Shown one piece after another: positions 1-8,771 of a stretch of DNA of 64,000 nucleotides. Each line of letters opens with the position of its first letter. The first letter of the stretch is position 1. The notes beneath the pieces were generated by a model. That model was not told the origin of the DNA. It ran no database searches and saw only the letters and a program-made list of their open reading frames with translations. The stretch comes from Isotricha intestinalis. Lineage: Eukaryota; Ciliophora; Litostomatea; Vestibuliferida; Isotrichidae. Location: positions 81,530 to 145,529 of the forward strand of contig JAJJLU010000331.1 of the NCBI GenBank assembly GCA_023807065.1, written 5' to 3'. The translations under genes and the position numbers were made by a program.

Positions 1-20
1 ATACTTATAATAATCCTAAA

Positions 21-1373
21 ATGAGAATTGAAAGTAATAATTATAATAATGAAAAAGTCATTAATAATTTGTTATTTTTGAAAAATAAAAATGAAAAAAA
101 TAAAATTATTATTGATTTTCCTGATTATTTACTTTTTATCATTTTTGAATATTTAAGTAAAAAAATTTTACTTTCTAAAGTTTCTTTATTAAATAAAGAA
201 TTAAAAAAATATTCTGATTCATATATTGATAGTTTAATAATAAGAGATGATACTCCAACAGAATCTTTTAATAGAATAATTAATAGATTTAAAAATTTAA
301 AAGATTTAACTTTTGGAAAAGCAAAAAATTTCAAAAATCAAAATTTAAAATACTTTAATTGCTCTTTACATAATTTAGAAAGATTAGATATAAGTCAAAT
401 AGAAAATTTAAATGATCATTCAATTAAAACTTTATTTTCTAGAATGAAAGGAATAAAAGTTCAATCAATTAAATTAAATTATTTTTTAGAAAGCTTATAT
501 TCTGCTTTATTATATGCTAATCAATTTTTTAAAAATTTAAATGAATTAACTTTATATAGAAAACCTTTTTTACAAGATGAAAAATATTTAAATGAAAAAT
601 TCATAAAATTTCCAAAATATTATCATATTAATTTATTTAAAACTATTTTAAATATATTAAATTCAAGGGAACATAAATTAAAAATTTTAAATATTTTTGC
701 TTTTTATATGCCAAATTTAAATGAAAATGATTTAATATTTAAAAATTTAATTGAACTTTCTTTTGATTTATTAATGATAAATCATATTAAAAATTTAAAA
801 ATATTTTCAAATTGTGAAAATTTAATTTCTTTTAAAATTGGAGATATAATCATTAAAGATAATATGGCTAAAAATGAACCTGTTTTTCATTATATAAATT
901 TAAATGAAATTAATCAACAATTAATTAATAATTTAAATGAACAAAATATTAATAATAATTTAAACCGAGAAATTGATTTTGATAATGATTACATTGATAT
1001 TTTCAGTAAAATTTTTTATAAAATGAAAAATTTAAAAAAAATTGAATTTGGTTCTTTTTTAACTGATGATTTATGTAAATTAATATCTATTTATTTATTA
1101 AATTTAGAAAAAGTAAATTTTTCAAGTAATTATATAACAGATGAAGGAATTAAATTAATTTTAATTTCATGTAAAAATATTAAAGATTTAAATTTAATGA
1201 ATTGTTTAAAATTTTTAGGAAGTTGTTTCTTTGATATTCACCCACAAGATTTTCCAATAAATTTAAAAAAAGCCCAATTTTCAATTTCCACATATAATTA
1301 TTATCATGTTATAAATTTCTTAAGATCTAAAGGAATAAAAGCCGAAAATTACATCAAAATAAAAAGTAACTAA
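21..1373 (+). CDS. F-box-like / leucine-rich repeat protein
   Basis: A 450-residue protein. Residues about 30-65 look like an F-box (pattern DFPDYLLFIIFEYLS followed by a Leu/Lys helix). They are followed by irregular leucine-rich repeats with units such as NLKDLTF, NLERLDIS, NLKKIEFGS and NIKDLNLMNC. F-box/LRR proteins are usually substrate receptors of SCF ubiquitin ligases; no substrate can be named here. The middle (residues 130-310) is poorly conserved and rich in Asn and Ile. The first ATG is at 21, but the frame is open to the left edge of the window, so an upstream exon or longer N-terminus cannot be excluded. TAA stop. The F-box call is moderate; the LRR call is firmer. Confidence 0.7.
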   Translation: MRIESNNYNNEKVINNLLFLKNKNEKNKIIIDFPDYLLFIIFEYLSKKILLSKVSLLNKELKKYSDSYIDSLIIRDDTPTESFNRIINRFKNLKDLTFGKAKNFKNQNLKYFNCSLHNLERLDISQIENLNDHSIKTLFSRMKGIKVQSIKLNYFLESLYSALLYANQFFKNLNELTLYRKPFLQDEKYLNEKFIKFPKYYHINLFKTILNILNSREHKLKILNIFAFYMPNLNENDLIFKNLIELSFDLLMINHIKNLKIFSNCENLISFKIGDIIIKDNMAKNEPVFHYINLNEINQQLINNLNEQNINNNLNREIDFDNDYIDIFSKIFYKMKNLKKIEFGSFLTDDLCKLISIYLLNLEKVNFSSNYITDEGIKLILISCKNIKDLNLMNCLKFLGSCFFDIHPQDFPINLKKAQFSISTYNYYHVINFLRSKGIKAENYIKIKSN

Positions 1374-1451
1374 TTAATACAATCTATAAATAAAATATAA
1401 AAATTTAAAAAATTAAAAATATAAAATAATAAAATAAAATCATATTAAAAA

Positions 1452-2099
1452 ATGAGATTTAAATTTTGTGGAAATATAGATTGTCCAGATTGGTTAATAA
1501 CAGAAATAATATATTTAGCAAAATTTACTTCAGTAAAATTAAGAATAATAAGTAATCAAATATGTAAATTTATAATAACTAAGGGTTCAAATATACAAGA
1601 TTTAAAAAAAATATTAGATGAAATGAATTTAAATGAACAAGAAATAAAAATAGTAATAAGTGTATTAGATTTTATATTTAGAAACTCGGCTAAATTTAAT
1701 GTTGAAGATATTGTTTTAAGTCAAGAATTACAACAATTAGGTTTACCTCAAGAAAATGCAGAAAGTATAAGTAAAGTGTTTAAAAATCAAAAAAATAAAT
1801 TAAGAGAATTTTTAAAAGATGATATTTTTTCTTTTAATGTTATTAAAGATATTAATTACAAAAATAGTTATACTTTATGTGATAATTATACTAATTTTAA
1901 TTATGTTAATGAAAAAGAAAATGAATTAGCTGATGATAATTATAATATTTTAAGCTTAGAAAAAACAAGAATTAATTTAAGTTTTGATATTGGGAATGAT
2001 AAAAATTATGTTATAGCTATGGATAAAGATGCTTTAGGGAAATTAATACAAGATTTAGAAAAGTGTTCTGAAGTTATTAAAAAATATAAAGAAGGTTAA
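1452..2099 (+). CDS. COMMD4: COMM domain-containing protein 4
   Basis: A 215-residue protein, close to the usual 199 of animal COMMD4. Its N-terminus (MRFKFCGNIDCPDWLI, then LAKFTSVKLRIIS) follows the COMMD4 pattern of FCG-DLDCPDW and SSVKLR. The segment SQELQQLGLPQENA is also characteristic of COMMD4. The C-terminal COMM domain covers about residues 130-212 and ends in an amphipathic helix. COMMD proteins form the ten-subunit ring of the Commander complex, which recycles membrane proteins from endosomes with retriever and CCDC22/CCDC93; that role is known for the family and inferred here. The start is the first ATG after an A-rich leader, 78 nt after the previous gene. This is one of the clearest orthology calls in the window. 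Confidence 0.9.
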   Translation: MRFKFCGNIDCPDWLITEIIYLAKFTSVKLRIISNQICKFIITKGSNIQDLKKILDEMNLNEQEIKIVISVLDFIFRNSAKFNVEDIVLSQELQQLGLPQENAESISKVFKNQKNKLREFLKDDIFSFNVIKDINYKNSYTLCDNYTNFNYVNEKENELADDNYNILSLEKTRINLSFDIGNDKNYVIAMDKDALGKLIQDLEKCSEVIKKYKEG

Positions 2100-2235
2100 A
2101 GAATTAAAATATATTTTAAATTGAATAAAGAATTAAAAAATATATATATAAAAAAAATTTTATTTAAAAATAAACCATAAAAAAAAATAAAAACTATGAA
2201 AAATATAAATATAATAAAAATAAAATATTTATATA

Positions 2236-3978
2236 ATGAAATCCCAATCAAAAAAAATATGTTCAAATTGCGATAGTTACAATAAAAAAACATATAAATA
2301 TTCATGTTCACATCGTTTATGTCCAATATGTCTTTCACATTCATTAATAATGAATGAATTTAAAAATTTTAAAAATTCTGAAATTAATTTCCAATGCCCA
2401 GTATGTAAAAAAAATAAAGATAGAGGAACTTTAAAAATGGAATATGAAAAAGTCGAAAATTTATTCCAAGTTAATGAAAATAAAAAAAATACAAATGATC
2501 ATAAAATATTATGTTCAAATCATGGAAATGAAACAGATAAATATTGTTCTATTTGTAATAAAGAATTATGTGAAATTTGTGCTAAAGATGATGAAAAACA
2601 TAAATCAAGTCATTTAGATCTAAATTTAATTATAAATGAATATAGAGAAAAAGCAAAGAAAAATTTAGTTTTAAAGGATTTTGAAGAAATTAACAAAATT
2701 TTAAATGATAATTATGACACCATCGAAGATTCAATTAATAAAATTAAAGAAAATACAAAAAAAAAAATTGAAGATACAATTTCTTTTTTAAATAAAATGT
2801 TAAAAAATTTAGAAGAAGAAGCAAAAAAAGATTTAGAAAATATAAATCAATTATTTGAATTAATTGATTTAACATATAGGAAATTTTATGATGATTTAAC
2901 TAATGAAAAAACTCCAATTGAAATATATAAAAAAATAAGTAATATGAGAAATATAACAAAAATGTCAATTATAGAAAATATAGAAACTACAGTTGGAATG
3001 GATAATATATTAAATAATTTAAAAGAATTAAATAAAAATTTATTAGAAGGAAAAGGAATGTTAGATTATCATTTTGAATATAGAGAAGGATTAATTCAAA
3101 CTCAAAATGTAGAAACATTTAAATTTAATCAAAAAGAATTTTTGTCATCTTTTTCATTTATAAATAATAAAGATAAAATATTAACAGGAGGAACAGATAA
3201 TACATTAAAAGTTTATCAAAGAAATTTCAATGATAATACAATTAATTATCAAGAAATACTTTTATATGAAATTCCAGAATTAATAAGTGAAATAACTTAT
3301 TTATTAGATTTTGATAATGTAAGATTTATAACAGGAGATTATGAAGGATTAATTAAAATATGGGAAAAAGATGAATTTAAAGTAGGAGCAATTTTAGCAG
3401 GTCATACTTATCCAATTAGAAAAATATTAAAAATTGATTTTGCTACTTTAATCTCTTGTTCTGATGATTGTACTATTAAAATTTGGGATTTAAGAAAATT
3501 ATTATTTAAATATACTTTAAATTTCCATGATGATAAAGTTAATGATATCATTTATAATGATGGAAAAATTTATTCTTGTTCTTATGATTACACTGTTAGA
3601 ATAACTGATTATTTAACATTAAAAAATGAAAATATTATTTATACTGATGATATTATTTTATCTATTTGTTTATTGAAAGATGGAAGATTAATTTGTGGAG
3701 GAAAAAACAAAAAAATTTACTTATATAATGAAGATTTTGATTTAATTAATTCTTTTGAAGCTCATAATGATAGTGTTTTAATTATTAAGCAATTATCTAA
3801 TGGGAAAATTATTTCTGGTGGAAGAGATAATTTAATTAAAATATTTAATGAAAGTAATTTTGAATGTATTAAAATTTTAAGCGGACATAAAAATAGTATT
3901 ATTGATATCATTGAAAATGATGATGGGAAAATTATTAGTGTTTCTTCTGATAAAACAATGAAAACTTGGACTGTATAA
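2236..3978 (+). CDS. RING/B-box/coiled-coil/WD40 protein (TRIM-like)
   Basis: A 580-residue protein in a TRIM-like order. An N-terminal RING-like Cys/His cluster (residues about 9-55: CSNC, CSHRLCPIC, CPVC) is followed by a B-box zinc finger (about 90-130: CSNHGNE, YCSICNKELCEIC, HKSSH). A coiled coil occupies about 140-270 and seven or so WD40-type blades about 295-580, with units such as ILTGGTDNTLKVY, LISCSDDCTIKIWD and IISGGRDNLIKIF. Such proteins are expected to act as ubiquitin ligases or scaffolds whose propeller binds a partner; activity is inferred only. The last blade ends at TMKTWTV just before TAA, so the C-terminus is complete. It has the same domain plan as the gene at 19522-21360. 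Confidence 0.82.
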   Translation: MKSQSKKICSNCDSYNKKTYKYSCSHRLCPICLSHSLIMNEFKNFKNSEINFQCPVCKKNKDRGTLKMEYEKVENLFQVNENKKNTNDHKILCSNHGNETDKYCSICNKELCEICAKDDEKHKSSHLDLNLIINEYREKAKKNLVLKDFEEINKILNDNYDTIEDSINKIKENTKKKIEDTISFLNKMLKNLEEEAKKDLENINQLFELIDLTYRKFYDDLTNEKTPIEIYKKISNMRNITKMSIIENIETTVGMDNILNNLKELNKNLLEGKGMLDYHFEYREGLIQTQNVETFKFNQKEFLSSFSFINNKDKILTGGTDNTLKVYQRNFNDNTINYQEILLYEIPELISEITYLLDFDNVRFITGDYEGLIKIWEKDEFKVGAILAGHTYPIRKILKIDFATLISCSDDCTIKIWDLRKLLFKYTLNFHDDKVNDIIYNDGKIYSCSYDYTVRITDYLTLKNENIIYTDDIILSICLLKDGRLICGGKNKKIYLYNEDFDLINSFEAHNDSVLIIKQLSNGKIISGGRDNLIKIFNESNFECIKILSGHKNSIIDIIENDDGKIISVSSDKTMKTWTV

Positions 3979-4105
3979 TTTAAGGAAAATAAAAGAGAAA
4001 TTTATATTTAATTTATCAAAACTAATTTTTTAATTTTATTTAAAAAATGTTTTTTATTTTAATTATGATTATTATTAATGAAATAAATAGAAAATTATTT
4101 ATTGA

Positions 4106-4561
4106 ATGGTTTCACAAGAAGAAAAAAATTATGATGCAATTTCAACATCAGGAAGTATGTTATTGGATATTGAAATAAATTCTAATATTTCTTTACTTAA
4201 TAAAAAACATTATTATAAAAAGAAAAATAAAATAAAACCAATTTTTAAAGTAAAGATACCAAAAATTAATAATAAAGGTATTAAAAGTAATAATAATTGT
4301 CTAAGTAAAAAGAATAATAAATTATTGTTTGATTTTGAAATACCTAATTTTTTACAAGATAAAATTGAGATTAAAAAATTAAAAGGTGAAATTAATAATT
4401 ATGATAATACAATAAAAAATTATTCTAAAGAAGAAAAAGAAATTTTCTTAACTTCAAAAGAAACTTTCATTAATTCTGTTATTAAAAAATATAATCTTCC
4501 GTTATTTATTTCTAAAAGTAATTTCCTAGATGAGAATAAAGATTTAAAAAGGGAAATTTAA
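4106..4561 (+). CDS. hypothetical Lys/Asn-rich protein
   Basis: A 151-residue open frame starting at an ATG and ending in TAA. It is rich in Lys, Asn and Ile with no recognisable domain, signal peptide or membrane segment. The N-terminal half is basic (KKHYYKKKNKIKPIFKVKIPK) and the C-terminal half mixed. Codon use matches the neighbouring genes, which supports real coding. It lies between convergent or parallel genes without overlap. It could be a short independent gene or one exon of a longer one; I found no good GT-AG junction to extend it. Confidence 0.45.
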   Translation: MVSQEEKNYDAISTSGSMLLDIEINSNISLLNKKHYYKKKNKIKPIFKVKIPKINNKGIKSNNNCLSKKNNKLLFDFEIPNFLQDKIEIKKLKGEINNYDNTIKNYSKEEKEIFLTSKETFINSVIKKYNLPLFISKSNFLDENKDLKREI

Positions 4562-4911
4562 ATATTAAATATAGTATTTTAATTTGAAGGTAAGGATAAT
4601 TTTAAATATGATTTAAACTAAATACAAGTGTATAAAATTATAAAAATAATGGATAATAATCGAATAAAATAATTTTTCTTTCCTTAATAAAATATAAATG
4701 TAAAAGGGAAAGAAGAAGTTATTAATGGTTAATAAATATTTTTATTATTTAAACTATTTTTATTTAAAAACAATTACGAAATTAAAAAAGTAAAATAATT
4801 GAATCCTAATTTAATTTTAAAAATAGTCAAAAAAAAAAACAAATATAAATGTAAATATTCTTAATTAATAAAAAATTTATGATAAATAAATAAAATATTA
4901 AAAAATGAAAT
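4562..4911. other. intergenic spacer, no feature seen
   Basis: About 350 bases of A/T-rich DNA between two convergent genes. No open frame of useful length, tRNA-like fold or repeat was seen. It presumably holds both 3' ends. Confidence 0.5.
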
Positions 4912-6522
4912 TTAATAAAATAATATATCATATTCTTCATTGTTATCTTCTTTAATAATTTTGTTAGATTCAATTTTTTTAGAAATTCTAAAAGGAGCTT
5001 CAGTTTTTCTAGTTTGAATAATACTTTTTTTTAATCTTTCTTCACTTTGTTTTCCTTTTTCTTGTCTTTGTTCTTCTAATTTTATTTTTTGTTCAATATA
5101 TTTTTTGTCTTTATTATATTCTCTTCTTTCACTAATTATATTAGAAAAAATTTTATTATCTTCTAATTCATATTTTTCTAAATCAGAAATATAATTATTA
5201 ATCTTATGTTCTATTTCATTTATTTTTTTAATACATTTTTTAGTAATATCTTTCATTTGTAAATTAGGATTATTACTTTTTTTATTTTTATTATTTTCAA
5301 ATTCTAAAAGATAATTAAAAAGCTCCTTAAGCAAATATTCAGGATAATTATTTTGTTTTTTCTTATTTCTTTTAATTATATTGTTTATATTTATTTCTTC
5401 ATTTTTATATTTATTATTAATTCTCTCAAAATCTTGTTGATAAAAATTTAATCTTTCGTTCATTTCTTTCATATTTAATTCCCTATCTTGTTTCTCATTA
5501 ATTTCATTTTTTTTCATATGTTGGATATAATCTAATAATCTAATAATAACATCTTCAATTTCTTCAAATTTAATCATCATTATATTAGGATCATTTAATA
5601 ATTCTTTTAATTCTTTTTCGTCATTTTGATTTAAGCAAAAATTATAATTTTTTATAGTTTCTGAAGTTATTTCATTTAAATTAGGTTTATCATTAGGATT
5701 CGATAATTTACTTCTATAATATTTATCTATAATTTGTTTTTCAAATTTACCAGAATCAGAATTAATAACTTTAGAAACAAATATACATGATTCTCTTAAT
5801 TCTTCTAAATTAATTAATATTCTTTCCATTTCTTCTTCCATTGTTCTTTTCATTAATTCATGATAATGTTTTTGAATTAATAATTCTCTGCTTTTATTAT
5901 TTATATCTATTAAGGAATTTTCTATTGTTTTATATGCTTGATTTTGGTCTCTAATATATTTTTGAAATGATTTTTGATTTTCTAATAAATCTTTATTTCC
6001 TTGTCTTATTTTATTTTTATTTTCATTTTCTCTATTGTTTAATTTTTTATTTTCTTCTTTTAAATCATCTAATATTATATTATTGATTCCTATATGTTTA
6101 TTATCTTGTAAAAAATTATTTAATGAAATGTATTTATCTGATATTCTTTTTGATTTAGCTTTTCTATAATTTATTAACTGTTTTTTTGCTTCATAAACAT
6201 AACGAAAATTTTCATCATCAAATCCTACATTTATTTGAAATAAATTATTTGAATTTTTATTTATTGATTCTCTTATATTTTTAACTGTTTTCAATAAATT
6301 TAATCTATCTGGATCTTTATTACTTGTCATATATAAACGTGAATTCATATCATTATTTTTTTTTACTGAAGTATTTAAATATTCATCTCTTATTGAATAT
6401 CTGTTATTTTGCTTTATTGATATTTCTGTGTTAAAAATTTTTTCTCCCATAGTTGATGATAGATTATCAAAAGTTGATATTGAATCTAAAATTAATTTCC
6501 CAAATAATTTCATTTTTGACAT
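4912..6522 (-). CDS. coiled-coil protein of unknown function
   Basis: A 536-residue protein with no recognised enzymatic domain. Most of it (about residues 70-500) is predicted by eye to be helical coiled coil, with long runs of Glu, Lys, Asn and regularly spaced Leu/Ile. The N-terminus carries a short hydrophobic patch (MSKMKLFGKLILDS) too short for a membrane span. The start is an ATG at 6522 preceded by an A-rich leader on the coding strand. It is divergent from the TBC gene, with about 500 bases between the starts. Long coiled-coil proteins in ciliates are often cytoskeletal or basal-body components, but nothing here decides that. Confidence 0.7.
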   Translation of the reverse strand: MSKMKLFGKLILDSISTFDNLSSTMGEKIFNTEISIKQNNRYSIRDEYLNTSVKKNNDMNSRLYMTSNKDPDRLNLLKTVKNIRESINKNSNNLFQINVGFDDENFRYVYEAKKQLINYRKAKSKRISDKYISLNNFLQDNKHIGINNIILDDLKEENKKLNNRENENKNKIRQGNKDLLENQKSFQKYIRDQNQAYKTIENSLIDINNKSRELLIQKHYHELMKRTMEEEMERILINLEELRESCIFVSKVINSDSGKFEKQIIDKYYRSKLSNPNDKPNLNEITSETIKNYNFCLNQNDEKELKELLNDPNIMMIKFEEIEDVIIRLLDYIQHMKKNEINEKQDRELNMKEMNERLNFYQQDFERINNKYKNEEININNIIKRNKKKQNNYPEYLLKELFNYLLEFENNKNKKSNNPNLQMKDITKKCIKKINEIEHKINNYISDLEKYELEDNKIFSNIISERREYNKDKKYIEQKIKLEEQRQEKGKQSEERLKKSIIQTRKTEAPFRISKKIESNKIIKEDNNEEYDILFY

Positions 6523-7030
6523 TTTGTGTAAATAATATTTTTCAATTTTTTTTTATTGTTATTTTTTAATATATATTTATTAAAACTTTCTTATTGTTGT
6601 TTTATTATAATGATATTTTTCAAAAAGGAAATAAATAGTTTTTTTACTTGGGAAAAAGAAAATATAATTAATTGAAAGATTATCTATTTCATTAATTGAA
6701 ATCAAATTTTTTTCTATTATTTTATTACCACAAAAATTAAATTATTTAGGATTTTTATTTTTGTTATTATTTTTTTATTAATATTTCCATTAAATAATTT
6801 TTAATTGTTTTATATAAAATTTATTTATGACATTATTTTTTTTTTAAAATTGTATTTTTGAAATAATAATTCTTATTTTCTTAGAATTATTTTTAAAATT
6901 ATAAATTAATTTCCTTTTATTATCCTTTATAAATTTAAAAAAAACTCATAATCATAAAATTCATATTTAAATTTATTTTTAAAAATCTAAATTATAAATT
7001 TATTATAATTATAAACTCTTGAAATAAAAA
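6523..7030. promoter_or_regulatory. shared upstream region of two divergent genes
   Basis: About 500 bases separate the start of the coiled-coil gene (minus strand) from the start of the TBC gene (plus strand). The region must hold both 5' regions. It is almost pure A/T with poly-T and poly-A runs. No specific motif could be recognised, and no open frame is present. Confidence 0.35.
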
Positions 7031-8664
7031 ATGGAAGATGGAAATTTAGAAAAAATGAAGAATTTTTTTAAAAAGCATATAAAATCTCCACTTCTTTCTT
7101 CAACATGGGAGAAAGAAGGTCAAACAGTAAAAATAAATAATATAATTTTTAACAAAAAAAGATAGTAATGAACAAAGATAAATTAATATTAGAAGTAGAA
7201 GAAAAAGAAATATTAAAATTTTTAATTTCAATTGGAACACCAAATTTATATAGAGCAAAGCTTTGGTTATTATGTAGTGGAGCTAAAAGAGATATAAATG
7301 AAAATCCAGATTATTATGCAAATTTAATATTATTATCAAGTAATGTTCCTTCTTTGTATGAAAAACAAATTAATTTAGATGTTTTAAGATCAAATCCAAA
7401 AAAGAATAAAAATCAAGTATATTTAGAACAATTAAGAAGAATTTTAACATGTTATTCAATTAGAAATTCTTCAATTGGTTATTGTCAAGGATTTAATTTT
7501 ATTGTTTGTAGATTATTAGATGTTTTAAAAGATGAAGTAAAAATTATTTTTATTTTATTAGAAAAATATTATATATTATAAAAATAATAGGAAGATACTT
7601 TTTGGGTTTTTTGTGAATTAATTGAAGAAATATTACCTTTAAATTATTATTCTGAATTATTTGGAATTTTAGCTGATACTACTATTATTATAAAGTTTTT
7701 AGAAAAGTATTTTCCTCAAATTCAAAAAACTTTAAATAATGAATCTTGCAAAGGTTTAATTAATAATTATATTCATCAAAATTTAGTTAATTTATTAATT
7801 ACAGGAGTAAATGAAGAAACTTCTTTTTTAATTTGGGATTATTTATTTTTAGATGGTAATATTGTTTTAATAAAAAGTTTTTTGGCAATTTTTGGGGAAT
7901 TAAAAAGTAAAATAATAAATTTAAAAGGTGATGATGATGATATGGAAATAATGAATAATATTTTAACAAAAGATACAAATAATATTCAAAAAGATTCAAT
8001 TGATTTAATTCATTGTTTAGCGATTAGACAATTTGAATTTGATGAAAATTTCATTGATGATTTAAGATATAAAATATGTAATAATTTAGAAGAAACTTAT
8101 GAAAGTTCAAATGTAGAAAAAATACAAATTAAAATAAAGAATAAAATAACTGATTTTCAATCTGAAATTAATAAATATAAAAATTGTAATAAAAATTGGC
8201 CTTATTGTAGAAATGATTCTTATTTTGAAAATGTAAATCAAAGTTTAAATTATTTAGTTTTAAGTCAAAAAGAAAGTGTTGATGTTATTGAAGAATATTT
8301 TTTTGATATTTCTAGTATAAATTTTAGAAACAGAAAAGATAATAGTTTTTATGATATTATTGTTGAAAGAAGACCTCATTATTGTTCTGAAATTATTGAA
8401 GAAATTAAAAAAGAAAGATCTTCTAAAAATTTACCTGAAGTTATTAATGAAAATAATATGTATGAACAAGAAGTTTATAATGATTATTTTAATAAAATGA
8501 TGAATAATCCTCAATTTCAAAAATCGACTTTAAATGTTTTTGAAGAATTTAAACCTGTTCCTTTTTTTCATATTGATGATAAGAAGGATAATAATAATAA
8601 TATTGATAATAATAATCATTTAAAAATTGACAATGAGAAAAAAAAAGAAAAGGATGATAAATAA
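7031..8664 (+). CDS. TBC-domain Rab GTPase-activating protein (three exons)
   Basis: Three exons (7031-7126, 7162-7536, 7591-8664) give about 514 residues. The TBC domain spans roughly residues 60-280. Its marks are the first motif (GTPNLYRAKLW), the arginine-finger motif IxxDxxR (INLDVLR), the glutamine-finger motif YCQG, and the late motif around FLIWDYLF. Both catalytic fingers are present, so it should accelerate GTP hydrolysis on a Rab protein. The second intron is needed to join LLDVLKDE to EDTFWVFCELIEE and removes an in-frame stop. The C-terminal tail is acidic and Asn-rich. The first junction is less certain: an alternative is a start at 7105 with an intron ending in TAG at 7165. Rab target unknown. 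Confidence 0.82.
7127..7161 (+). other. intron, 35 nt (TBC gene, first)
   Basis: Starts GTAAAA and ends AAG. Removing it keeps the reading frame (phase 0) between WEKEGQT and IVMNKDK. An alternative end at the TAG at 7163-7165 would fit only if translation began at the ATG at 7105. Confidence 0.5.
7537..7590 (+). other. intron, 54 nt (TBC gene, second)
   Basis: Starts GTAAAA and ends AATAATAG, phase 0. It contains an in-frame TAA that would truncate the TBC domain in its middle. Its removal restores the conserved run LKDE-EDTFWVF of TBC proteins. Confidence 0.85.
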
Positions 8665-8771
8665 TAACTTTTATTATTATTAATTTTTTTTTATTGTTAA
8701 TTAAAATTTTTTATTGTTTTCAAATTAGAAAGAAATAATTTGTTTTGTTTTAATATTTAATTAAATAATTA